Source: Bacillota bacterium
GTDB lineage: Bacteria; Bacillota; Clostridia; Christensenellales; SZUA-584
DNA: 64,000 nucleotides
Assembly (NCBI GenBank): GCA_023406895.1
Contig: JAEXTV010000023.1
Location: 124,001 to 188,000 of the forward strand
Reading direction: 5' to 3'
The translations under genes were made by a program, and so were the position numbers. Positions 16,077-23,752 of the stretch are shown here, one piece after another. Under the pieces are notes generated by a model, which saw only the letters and a program-made list of their open reading frames with translations, did not search any database and was not told where the DNA came from. Position 1 is the stretch's first letter. Each line of letters begins with the position of its first letter.

Positions 16077-16454
16077 TCAAACAAACCCGCCTGTGAGCAT
16101 CAGCACGCTAGCCGCCGTCTTAACAAACGGGCATATTTTAATCGGGATTATTTTTGTTTTGGCGCCGGTTAAAAGCGTCACCACCGCCATGAGCAGCAGC
16201 ATACCTGCCACACATCGTATTGTAACCTTTCCGGCCTCAACAGCCGAATAGCCAAAGATCGTCAGTATCAATACAAGTACGCCAAGGAAACAAAGAGCGA
16301 ACCCTTCAGCCAGCCATTCCATCGTAATGATGCGCCGGTTGTCTTCCGTTATGTCCCCAAACCCAGAGACCACCTTTCCTGTCGGGACGATATGCGCAAT
16401 GCCCCATAGGATAATTACTGCAACTCCGATCATATACAGCACTGACGATGCCAT
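16077..16454 (-). CDS. Four-helix membrane protein of the hgc operon
   Basis: A 125-residue hydrophobic protein with four predicted transmembrane helices (about residues 3-22, 45-65, 75-95, 105-122). The frame can be extended upstream into the hgcB gene, but that part is an out-of-frame copy of HgcB. ATG 16454 follows AGGGGCGG and lies 31 bases after the hgcB stop; an ATG at 16508 inside hgcB is an alternative. I do not recognise the family. Its place as last gene of the operon suggests a membrane role linked to HgcA, but nothing in the sequence shows it. Confidence 0.75.
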   Translation of the reverse strand: MASSVLYMIGVAVIILWGIAHIVPTGKVVSGFGDITEDNRRIITMEWLAEGFALCFLGVLVLILTIFGYSAVEAGKVTIRCVAGMLLLMAVVTLLTGAKTKIIPIKICPFVKTAASVLMLTGGFV

Positions 16455-16485
16455 GTGATCCGCCCCTATCTTCTTTATTTGCTGT

Positions 16486-16779
16486 TTAACCGCAGCAGGA
16501 TTTTCCATCTCCGCCGCAGGTCGGTTCCCCGCCTGTAAAAAAGCTTCTGAGAATGGCTCCCGCACATCCGACGCCGGCATGCACCTCCACAGCTTCAAAA
16601 GCACAGTTTTGCACGCAAGCCCCACATTCCATGCACCTGTCTCTATGAGCGATGCGGGCTTTACCGTTCTCGATTTCAATGACCCTGTGCGGGCATACAT
16701 CTGCACACAGTCCGCACCCCGTGCATTTGTTCACATCCAGCGCCAGTGTTGTCACATTCTTTAAATAATAATGCCTCAT
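16486..16779 (-). CDS. hgcB: HgcB, ferredoxin partner of mercury methylation
   Basis: A 97-residue ferredoxin-like protein with two 4Fe-4S motifs, CTGCGLCADVCP (Cys19, 22, 25, 29) and CMECGACVQNC (Cys49, 52, 55, 59). It also has an isolated Cys72 and a C-terminal vicinal pair Cys95-Cys96. This cysteine layout is diagnostic of HgcB, which supplies electrons to the HgcA corrinoid and may bind Hg(II) with its terminal cysteines. It starts 14 bases after hgcA behind GGGAGGG, as in known hgcAB operons. A generic polyferredoxin would lack the CC tail and this neighbour. Confidence 0.95.
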   Translation of the reverse strand: MRHYYLKNVTTLALDVNKCTGCGLCADVCPHRVIEIENGKARIAHRDRCMECGACVQNCAFEAVEVHAGVGCAGAILRSFFTGGEPTCGGDGKSCCG

Positions 16780-16793
16780 TGTTTTCCCTCCCG

Positions 16794-17987
16794 TCAGGCT
16801 GCCAGCCTCACAATATTGTCAGCGATCAATGCGAGTATACCCAAAGCGCCAGCAATGGCCATAGCCGGTAACCCCATTCTCATTTCCTTATTGACGCCGG
16901 ACGGGCTTGTGTATGTGCTGCTTCCTGTGAAATTCATTGAGATGAAAGCCGAAATTGAGGGCACAATCAGCACATAGGCCGCCGCCTTGAGCCAGCCGTA
17001 GCTGGGCACTCCCGGTAAACTATTGAGCAAATTCACTCCTATTGCCCACAGAAGGCCCAGCAGGAACCCTTTAAACGCAAACGCCCGGCCGGGTATCCAA
17101 GGCAGCAGTAGCGGTACCACAACGCAGGAGATCAATACCGCACCCAGATACGTATATAAATCGATCAGGCCGAAATTTCCAAAACCAATGACGTTTAATA
17201 TAAAGAACACACCAAATACAATGATGGTGGGTTTAACAGCCGCCACAAGTTCGATGGGTGCCAGCACAAGCCTGTCTTTTACTGAGAAGTTAACCTGTCT
17301 CATCTCTTGCGTCGCCTGCATCCCGTTTGCGAGAAACGCTTTGATGTCCCGCGCACGAACCGGCCCGTAAGAAACGCTGAACCCCGACCCTTTTCTCACT
17401 GCATGGGCGCTTACACCCGTGGCCCCAAGCTGGGGCACAATGAGTGTCCGGTGACTGACGATACTTTTGAGCTTTGTCACCTCAACCCTGCGAATTAACT
17501 CCGCCGTTCCGAAAGTCCCTTTACCCGCCGCGCACCAGACATTGACGCCTTTGGTATCCAGCACAAGGATCCAAATATTCAGGCTACCCAGCTGCTCACG
17601 CACGCGGTCAAACGTCATTTTATAGTTGGCTGTGACGAGTACCGGTGAGTCCGCGCCCGGTGTGCCGATGCCATAGAGCCCCGGGGCTACTGTGTAGTCC
17701 ATGCGCGATGCCGACCACCGGGCCTTCCAAGACCCCAGCGTGTCCGCCCATTCCAGCTTTGTGGATACTTGCGGAATTTCTCCTGCCGGTGTCTCGATAT
17801 AACCGATTACCCAGTGCTGGCCCCGGCTGTCGCACGGCTCTGCGCCGCCGCAACCGCATTCGGTTTCTTCGGCAGCACAGCCGCATGAACAATCTTGTTC
17901 TTCCCGCTGTTTTGAGCTTACCCCACCGTCTCGCGTCTCTTCCCAATTTTCAGCCTTGCCAACATCGCTTGCTTCTTGTTTCGCCAT
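16794..17987 (-). CDS. hgcA: HgcA, corrinoid methyltransferase of mercury methylation
   Basis: A 397-residue protein with the HgcA hallmark NVWCAAGKGTFGT (149-161). Cys152 matches the residue proposed as lower ligand of the cobalt in HgcA (Cys93 in Pseudodesulfovibrio mercurii). The corrinoid-binding domain (about 58-245) is followed by five transmembrane helices (about 252-272, 275-296, 303-322, 331-350, 374-394), the known HgcA topology. HgcA passes a methyl group to Hg(II), making methylmercury. The first 57 residues are an extra Cys-rich extension (CSCGC, CGCGG) that typical proteins lack, perhaps a metal-binding tail. GGAGGA precedes the start. It lies between a marR gene and hgcB. Confidence 0.96.
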   Translation of the reverse strand: MAKQEASDVGKAENWEETRDGGVSSKQREEQDCSCGCAAEETECGCGGAEPCDSRGQHWVIGYIETPAGEIPQVSTKLEWADTLGSWKARWSASRMDYTVAPGLYGIGTPGADSPVLVTANYKMTFDRVREQLGSLNIWILVLDTKGVNVWCAAGKGTFGTAELIRRVEVTKLKSIVSHRTLIVPQLGATGVSAHAVRKGSGFSVSYGPVRARDIKAFLANGMQATQEMRQVNFSVKDRLVLAPIELVAAVKPTIIVFGVFFILNVIGFGNFGLIDLYTYLGAVLISCVVVPLLLPWIPGRAFAFKGFLLGLLWAIGVNLLNSLPGVPSYGWLKAAAYVLIVPSISAFISMNFTGSSTYTSPSGVNKEMRMGLPAMAIAGALGILALIADNIVRLAA

Positions 17988-18010
17988 TAAAGATTCCTCC
18001 GATCATGACA

Positions 18011-18481
18011 TCATTGACACTTATTACGTCCGGTATCGCCGCAGCCGCCTTCGATGTCGATAGCGCTGCACAACAGCGCCAGACTTTCAACAACCATTCC
18101 ACGTTTCTCTTTGGGTATATCCGACAGGACTTTTTCGAAGTACGCCGCCATTTCTTTTTCAACGACCGAGTAGAGTTTTTTTCCTTCGCTGGTGAGGCAA
18201 ATTCGTATATACCTGCGATCGTTCTCATCGGCTTCCCGCCGCGCCAGCTTCGCCTTTACCAGCTTATCAACAGTTCGGCTCATTGTGCTCGTATCAAGAT
18301 CGAGCATGGCCGCCAGCTCATTAAGCGAAAGGCTTCCCGCCCGGCCAATCTCCACCAGCGCGTGGCACTGGGCCAAGCTAGCCAGCCCGCAGCAGGAAAA
18401 GCGGTTTTGATCCAGTATGCCTAATTTCCTCTCCAGATGCCTAATGGACTCGCGCAATCTGGCTGAATTATCTGCATTCAT
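18011..18481 (-). CDS. Cysteine-rich MarR-family regulator of the hgc operon
   Basis: A 156-residue MarR protein: winged helix around LSLNELAAMLDLDTSTMSRT and the wing ADENDRRYIRICLT. It has seven cysteines, including the Cys30-Cys31 pair with Cys39 in the N-terminal dimer helix and two near the C-terminus (Cys147, Cys155), far more than most MarR proteins; metal or metalloid sensing is a reasonable inference. It is the first gene of the operon, 23 bases before hgcA, with GGAGG before its ATG. A palindromic site overlaps its promoter. ArsR-type regulators are more usual next to hgcA. Confidence 0.88.
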   Translation of the reverse strand: MNADNSARLRESIRHLERKLGILDQNRFSCCGLASLAQCHALVEIGRAGSLSLNELAAMLDLDTSTMSRTVDKLVKAKLARREADENDRRYIRICLTSEGKKLYSVVEKEMAAYFEKVLSDIPKEKRGMVVESLALLCSAIDIEGGCGDTGRNKCQ

Positions 18482-18502
18482 TCGTTTCTATCCTCCGTTA
18501 TG

Positions 18503-18536
18503 ATTGTACCGCATAATAGTTGTACATTGCAAGTAT
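18503..18536 (-). promoter_or_regulatory. marR-hgcAB promoter and MarR operator candidate
   Basis: Minus strand TTGCAA (18527-18532), 18-base spacer, TACAAT (complement of 18503-18508). The imperfect palindrome ATAGTTG-N7-CAAGTAT (18516-18536, one mismatch) covers the -35 box, as expected for MarR autoregulation. Confidence 0.6.
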
Positions 18537-18630
18537 TGTTTCATGCAACTGGTTGTCCTTTTTTCTGATTGCCGCATGCAAATTAAGAAAGTCTGACCCG
18601 AACCGCTGTCATCAAAAGTCCATGAAATGA

Positions 18631-18652
18631 AAAAGGAGGCAGACGCCTCCCT
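18631..18652 (-). terminator. typA terminator
   Basis: Minus strand GGAGGC-GTCT-GCCTCC followed by TTTTTC, 17 bases after the typA stop. Confidence 0.85.
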
Positions 18653-18668
18653 TGTGTTTATTCTGAAT

Positions 18669-20483
18669 TTAGTTCGCTTTCATCAGCTTGGCTCTGTCGC
18701 CCTTGTCGAGCACGGCCTTGCGCAGCCGTATGTTCTTGGGCGTTACCTCCACAAGCTCATCGTCCGCGATAAACTCGAGCGACTGCTCGAGGCTTAAGAC
18801 CGTGGCCGGTGTGAGACGCAGCGCCTCATCCGAGCCGGATGCGCGCGTGTTGGTCAGCTGCTTCTTCTTGCAGACGTTGACCACGATATCCTCCTGCCGC
18901 GCGTTCTCGCCGACCACCATACCCGCATAAACCGGCACGCCCGCGCCGATGAACAGCCGTCCGCGCTCCTGCGCGTTGAAAAGGCCATAGGCCGTGGTAT
19001 CCCCCTGTTCGTGCGCGATGATCGAGCCTCTCTGCCGCTCGGCGATATCGCCCGCCCACTCGCGATAGCCACTGAATATGTGGTTCATAATGCCGTTGCC
19101 CTTGGTGTCCGTCAAAAACTCGTTGCGGTAGCCGATCAGCCCGCGCGACGGGATGTTGAACGACATACGCGTGGTGCCGCTGTCGTTGCTCATGTCCACC
19201 AGCGAGGCCTTTCTCGGCCCGAGCTTCTCAATCACGACGCCCGCATAATCGCCAGGCACGTCAATCAGCAGCAGCTCGTACGGCTCCATGGTCACGCCGT
19301 CTTCCTTTTTGAGGATAACGCGCGGCCGCGACACCGAGAACTCGTACCCCTCGCGCCGCATCGTTTCAATCAATATCGACAGGTGAAGCTCACCGCGCCC
19401 CGACACCTTGAACGAGTCGGTCGAGTCAGTCTCCTCCACCTTGAGACTCAGGTTGGTCTCCATCTCGCGAAAGAGCCGTTCCCTGATATTTCGCGATGTC
19501 ACGTATTTGCCTTCACGCCCCGCAAACGGGCTGTTATTGACAATGAAGTTCATCGACACCGTGGGTTCGTCGATCTTCACAAACGGCAGCGGATCGATGC
19601 ATTCGGCATCGCACACGGTTTCTCCGATGCTCACATCGGGCAGCCCCGCAATCGCAACGATATCGCCGAAGCGCGCGCTTTCCGTTTCCGTGCGCTTGAG
19701 CCCCGAAAATTCATATAGCCGCGTAATCTTGACGTTTTGCGCCGTGCCGTCCTGACGGCAAAGCGCCGCCGCCATGTTGCGCTGCGCACTGCCGCGTTCA
19801 ATGCGGCCAATCGCTATTCGGCCGAGGTATTCATCGTAATCGATGCTCGACACAAGCATCTGCAGCGGGCCTTCGGGCTCACCCTCGGGCGCGGGCACAT
19901 GCTCGATGATCGCGTCGAAAAGCGGTGTGATCGTTGTCGGCTCATCGTCCGCTTTTAAAGATGCCGTGCCCGCCTTGGCGGAGGCATAAACAACAGGAAA
20001 ATCGAGTTGATCCTCATGCGCGTCCAGCTCAATGAAAAGGTCGATTATGCCGTCGAGCACCGCTTCGGGGCGAGCGCCCGGCCTGTCCACCTTGTTAATC
20101 ACCGCAATCACGTGCTTGCCAAGCATCAACGCTTTTTTAAGCACAAAGCGCGTCTGCGGCATGCAGCCTTCAAACGCGTCCACGAGCAGCAGCACGCCGT
20201 CTACCATGGTCAGCACGCGCTCCACCTCGCCGCCGAAGTCCGCATGGCCCGGCGTATCCACAATATTGATCTTGATTCCCTTGTATTCGACGGCTGTATT
20301 TTTAGCGAGGATCGTGATGCCCCGCTCCTGTTCCAAATCCTCCGAATCCATCACGCGCTCGCGAACCGCTTCATTAGCCCGGAATATACCCGACTGCCTC
20401 AGCATCTGATCAACGAGCGTTGTTTTGCCATGGTCAACGTGTGCCACGATGGCAATGTTTCTGATATTGTCTTGTTTTCGCAT
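18669..20483 (-). CDS. typA: Translational GTPase TypA/BipA
   Basis: A 604-residue ribosome-associated GTPase of the EF-G superfamily. G1 is AHVDHGKTTL (about 14-23), G2/RGITI and G3 DTPGHADFGGEV follow, and G4 is NKVDRPGA. The C-terminal part contains the TypA-specific segments SRGLIGYRNEFLTDTKG and the highly basic end. Length is normal. TypA assists ribosome assembly and stress adaptation. The gene is monocistronic with its own terminator. Its last 53 bases are duplicated beyond the hgc operon, so this gene's 3' end is one border of a probable insertion. Confidence 0.97.
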   Translation of the reverse strand: MRKQDNIRNIAIVAHVDHGKTTLVDQMLRQSGIFRANEAVRERVMDSEDLEQERGITILAKNTAVEYKGIKINIVDTPGHADFGGEVERVLTMVDGVLLLVDAFEGCMPQTRFVLKKALMLGKHVIAVINKVDRPGARPEAVLDGIIDLFIELDAHEDQLDFPVVYASAKAGTASLKADDEPTTITPLFDAIIEHVPAPEGEPEGPLQMLVSSIDYDEYLGRIAIGRIERGSAQRNMAAALCRQDGTAQNVKITRLYEFSGLKRTETESARFGDIVAIAGLPDVSIGETVCDAECIDPLPFVKIDEPTVSMNFIVNNSPFAGREGKYVTSRNIRERLFREMETNLSLKVEETDSTDSFKVSGRGELHLSILIETMRREGYEFSVSRPRVILKKEDGVTMEPYELLLIDVPGDYAGVVIEKLGPRKASLVDMSNDSGTTRMSFNIPSRGLIGYRNEFLTDTKGNGIMNHIFSGYREWAGDIAERQRGSIIAHEQGDTTAYGLFNAQERGRLFIGAGVPVYAGMVVGENARQEDIVVNVCKKKQLTNTRASGSDEALRLTPATVLSLEQSLEFIADDELVEVTPKNIRLRKAVLDKGDRAKLMKAN

Positions 20484-20575
20484 AGTTACCCCAGTATTAA
20501 AAATTCAAACGTTACTGATTATAAGCTTTCAGCGGTGATAATACAAGAATTTTCGTGTAAAGTTCGTATTAACTG

Positions 20576-21976
20576 TCAATTTCGGTCATTGCTGTCCCAT
20601 AGCTGCCTGACAGCAATGCCAAGACGCATCACACCGTTTTGAATCTCGGCTTCATTCAAATGGCCGTACCCAAGAAGCAGTTTATCTGCGTGGTGCCCTT
20701 TCTCAATACAATGGCGAGCCACAGCCGACGCGCGGATGTCCTGCTCCCGAAAAAAGGCTTCGGTGCTTTGATCAAAGCACAGGCCGTCAAATTGCACCGC
20801 CATGTGCAGCCCGGCCGCGTCCCCCATAGGCCGGCACTTTTCGCCGAATTCAGCCCCGAGACAATCGAGCAGCATGCGCCGCCGCGCGCCGTACAGCCGA
20901 CGCATTTTATGCACATGTCTGTCGAACCGCCGTGTTTCTAAGAAATCGGCCAGCGCTGCCTGCTCAAACACGGGGTTCTGCACATCGGTATACTGGCGCG
21001 CCTTAACCCACTGCGGCTGCAGATGGCGGGGCACGATCGCAAAACCGATACGCAGCGCCGGATAAAGCACCTTGCTGAACGTGCCCACATAAATCACGCG
21101 CTGAGGGTCCATCATGTACAGCGGGGCAACAGGGTCTCCCGCGTAGCGGAATTCGCTGTCGTAATCGTCCTCGATGATATAGCTTTCGTTATCCCGCGCA
21201 TACCGGACCAGCGCCGCGCGGCGCGTCGCACTTAAGATTCCGCCGAGCGGAAACTGGTGTGACGGCGTTACATAAACAGGGCAGCCGCGCATACCGGCTA
21301 GCAGGTCCGCCCTCAGGCCCGCCTCGTCCGCAGGTATTGGAACGGGGGTAAAACCAATCCGCTCAAGCGTTTTGAGCATCCCTAAGTGGCATGGGTCTTC
21401 AACGATGACTTTGTCACTCGTTATCCTCAAAACCTCCGCCGTCACGTGCAGCGCGTGGGTGGCCCCCGCCGTGATGAATATATCCTGCGTGGCCGCTTTG
21501 ATGCCCCGGCTCCGATAAAGGTATGCACTGATCTGTTCGCACAGCAGAGGCAGCCCTTGCGCGCCCGTGTATCCCAGCACATCAAGCGGCAGCTCAGCCA
21601 TTGCTTTTTTCATGCTCTGCTCAAACGCAAAACGCGGGAATACGCGCAGATCGGGCTGCCCCGTTATAAAGTCCGCCGTATAGCTTTGCGGCTGCTTAAA
21701 TACGGCTTCCGCAGCCGTTTGCGGCGCGCTGTCCACGGTCAGCCCCGGCGCGACACGTGTGGGCGCCCCCTGATGCGCCACAATAAAGCCTTCGGCAAGC
21801 AGCATATCGTATGCCTCGCAGACCGTGCTGCGGGAAACAGAAAGCTCTTCGGCTAGCAGACGCGTGGAGGGCATAGCCTCCCCCTCCCTGAGGTTCCCGC
21901 TCATCATGCGCTGCTTAAACGCTTCGTATATCTGCCTCTTCACAGGCAGCACACCCGCCCGGTCAACCCGTATCAT
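20576..21976 (-). CDS. MocR/PdxR-type regulator (GntR helix-turn-helix fused to aminotransferase)
   Basis: Start at ATG 21976 after GGAGG; 466 residues. Residues 10-75 are a GntR winged helix (AFKQRMMSGNLREGEAMPSTRLLAEELSVSRSTV). Residues about 100-460 are a class I aminotransferase-like domain with the PLP lysine in VGTFSKVLYPALRIGF and substrate-pocket residues DDYDSEFRY. MocR proteins use PLP as effector, and many control a divergent gene. Here the divergent gene is an EamA transporter, and AACTGG repeats lie between them. The closest known examples control vitamin B6 synthesis, GABA use or transport; which applies is not clear. Confidence 0.92.
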   Translation of the reverse strand: MIRVDRAGVLPVKRQIYEAFKQRMMSGNLREGEAMPSTRLLAEELSVSRSTVCEAYDMLLAEGFIVAHQGAPTRVAPGLTVDSAPQTAAEAVFKQPQSYTADFITGQPDLRVFPRFAFEQSMKKAMAELPLDVLGYTGAQGLPLLCEQISAYLYRSRGIKAATQDIFITAGATHALHVTAEVLRITSDKVIVEDPCHLGMLKTLERIGFTPVPIPADEAGLRADLLAGMRGCPVYVTPSHQFPLGGILSATRRAALVRYARDNESYIIEDDYDSEFRYAGDPVAPLYMMDPQRVIYVGTFSKVLYPALRIGFAIVPRHLQPQWVKARQYTDVQNPVFEQAALADFLETRRFDRHVHKMRRLYGARRRMLLDCLGAEFGEKCRPMGDAAGLHMAVQFDGLCFDQSTEAFFREQDIRASAVARHCIEKGHHADKLLLGYGHLNEAEIQNGVMRLGIAVRQLWDSNDRN

Positions 21977-22011
21977 CGCAGCCTCCAACTGGTTTGCTTT
22001 ATTTCAGATAT

Positions 22012-22049
22012 AACTGGCGCTTCATATAGTCCAGTTTCTCCGCTACAAT
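22012..22049 (+). promoter_or_regulatory. EamA promoter with MocR site candidate
   Basis: TTCATA (22021-22026), 17-base spacer, TACAAT (22044-22049). The palindrome AACTGG-N13-CCAGTT (22012-22036) spans the -35 box; a further direct AACTGG copy lies at 21987-21992, 25 bases away. Confidence 0.6.
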
Positions 22050-22089
22050 CATATCACAAAGTCCAATTGCTGAATACAAGGAGTTACAC

Positions 22090-23007
22090 GTGCAAAAATC
22101 AGGTCCCATGTTTCTCACCGCGGCGTTTGCGCTTGCGGGTACCTCTGTGATATCGGCCCGTCTGCTCAGCGGCTCTGTCGGCACATTTACGATTACGGCG
22201 GTCAGCCTTGGCTTCGCGCTGCTCGCGTTGCTGCCGCTCTGCCGAGGAAAGCTCATGCCCGCTGTCCGGCAAATGACGCTGACGCAAGGCGTCATGCTCG
22301 TTCTCCAGGCTCTGTTCGGCATATTCTTTTTTCGTCTGCTGCTTCTTCAGGGCATGCTGCGCACGAGCACTGCCGAAGCGGGGCTGCTCACGGGCGCAAC
22401 ACCCGCCGTCACTGCATTGTTTGCGTGGCTTTTTTTAAAGGAGCGCATCTCACCGCGCAGTCTGACCGGCGTTCTCTGCACCGTGGCGGGCGTGCTGCTG
22501 ATACAGGGTCTCACTACCGGCCGCCTCACGCCCGAGCATCTGTGGGGAAATCTGCTTGTGCTTGGCGCGGCAGTGAGCGAATCGGTGTTCAACATCATCT
22601 CGCGCGTCAGCGCGGTGAAAGCGCCGCAAACCAGCCCGAACAACCCCATCGTGCAAACGACGCTGGTGTCGGCACTCGCCTTGATTTTTTGTATTATCCC
22701 GATGCTGTTTGAGCAGCCGCTGACGGCGCTCGGTGCCATCGGCTTCACCCAGTGGCTTGCGCTCGGCTGGTACGGCGTGTTTGTAACCGCGCTCGCGTTT
22801 ATCTGCTGGTACGCGGGCATCAAGCGCTGCCCCGCGAGCACCGCCGCCGCGTACACCGGGCTCATGCCGTTTACGTCACTGATGCTGTCCGTGCTGCTGC
22901 TCGGCGAGAAAGCCGGGCTTTGGCAATGGGCGGGCGGCGCGCTCGTGATACTCGGAATTGTGATGATTGGGATCAAGCAGAAAAAAATTGTTGACATTGT
23001 CGCATAG
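22090..23007 (+). CDS. EamA-family (DMT) transporter
   Basis: A 305-residue protein with ten hydrophobic helices arranged as two EamA repeats; the second repeat has the typical ending GEKAGLWQWAGGALVILGIVMIG. The GTG start at 22090 is supported by AAGGAG six bases before. DMT proteins export or import small metabolites such as amino acids or cofactors. It is divergent from a MocR regulator, suggesting its substrate relates to that regulator's effector. The last 17 bases of the gene carry the -35 box of the next gene. Confidence 0.88.
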   Translation: MQKSGPMFLTAAFALAGTSVISARLLSGSVGTFTITAVSLGFALLALLPLCRGKLMPAVRQMTLTQGVMLVLQALFGIFFFRLLLLQGMLRTSTAEAGLLTGATPAVTALFAWLFLKERISPRSLTGVLCTVAGVLLIQGLTTGRLTPEHLWGNLLVLGAAVSESVFNIISRVSAVKAPQTSPNNPIVQTTLVSALALIFCIIPMLFEQPLTALGAIGFTQWLALGWYGVFVTALAFICWYAGIKRCPASTAAAYTGLMPFTSLMLSVLLLGEKAGLWQWAGGALVILGIVMIGIKQKKIVDIVA

Positions 23008-23019
23008 TCAACGTATAAT
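22991..23019 (+). promoter_or_regulatory. Perfect consensus sigma-A promoter of the padR gene
   Basis: TTGACA (22991-22996), 17-base spacer, TATAAT (23014-23019), partly inside the EamA gene end. TCAACG copies on either side of the -10 box resemble the repeats before the ABC genes and may mediate autoregulation. Confidence 0.85.
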
Positions 23020-23049
23020 ACTCAACGCAAACTATTCGGAGGTATCAAC

Positions 23050-23589
23050 GTGACACGATTGCTTGTGCTGGGTATGCTGGATATGCAGCCCATGTCCGGC
23101 TACGATATTCAGCAGGCACTCAAAATGACAAATGCCGAGCGCTGGGGCGGCGTACTTCTCGGCTCCATCTATCACGCGCTTAAAAAAATGGAGCAGGAAG
23201 GATATGTGACTGTTCACAGTATCGAGCAAACCGGACACAGACAAAAAGCGATATACATCATTACCGAAAAAGGCAAACAACACTTGAAAGATCTCGTGCG
23301 TGAATCTTTGATGGAATCGTCGGTGTTATACCCCTCAACAATTTATTCAGGATTGTCTTTCTATGACAAGCTTGATAAAAACAGCGCGCGGCTGGCGTTG
23401 CAAGCTCAGCGCCGCAGGCTGGATGAGGAATATGCGGCGGTGGAACAGGGAATTGAAGCCAAGGGCAAAGCCATGAGTAACCACTTTCCACCCATGATCA
23501 GTCTCATTCTCGGCCACATGCGCGCGATTGTCCGCCAGCAGCAGGATTTCGTGGATAAAGCGCTTGAGATATTAAACAAAGAACAATAA
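23050..23589 (+). CDS. PadR-family regulator
   Basis: A 179-residue PadR protein; GTG start after GGAGG. The winged helix is RLLVLGMLDMQPMSGYDIQQAL ... GSIYHALKKMEQEGYVTVHS, with the family-typical ITEKGKQHLKDLV end. The C-terminal half is the Vir_act_alpha_C-like dimerisation helix region. PadR proteins are ligand-responsive repressors, often of the ABC or efflux genes next to them. It is followed by an ABC exporter, with two 18-base repeats ATACTCAACGTTGTTTAT in between that are good operator candidates. Confidence 0.92.
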   Translation: MTRLLVLGMLDMQPMSGYDIQQALKMTNAERWGGVLLGSIYHALKKMEQEGYVTVHSIEQTGHRQKAIYIITEKGKQHLKDLVRESLMESSVLYPSTIYSGLSFYDKLDKNSARLALQAQRRRLDEEYAAVEQGIEAKGKAMSNHFPPMISLILGHMRAIVRQQQDFVDKALEILNKEQ

Positions 23590-23628
23590 AAAAAACTCCC
23601 CTTCAAGCGGAAGTTAAAAAATGCGCAC

Positions 23629-23723
23629 ATACTCAACGTTGTTTATACTTCGTTGAGCTTGTAGTAAATGGTGCTCTCTATTTAAGAGAGCAAAAAATTA
23701 GCCGTATACTCAACGTTGTTTAT
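23629..23723. promoter_or_regulatory. PadR operator candidates before the ABC exporter
   Basis: The 18-base sequence ATACTCAACGTTGTTTAT occurs at 23629-23646 and 23706-23723. The first is extended to the inverted repeat CTCAACG-N12-CGTTGAG (23632-23657). A small hairpin GCTCTC/GAGAGC (23673-23691) lies between them. Confidence 0.65.
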
Positions 23724-23752
23724 GCATCGTTATATATTATATGGAGGTTACT

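Noticed and set aside
16455..16706. Longer form of the four-helix protein starting inside hgcB
   Set aside because: The extra 84 residues are hgcB read out of frame; a better ribosome site precedes the internal ATG 16454.
23591..23618. Terminator after padR
   Set aside because: The hairpin AACTCCCC/GGAAGTT has its T-run on the minus strand, where no gene ends; on the plus strand it lacks a T-run.
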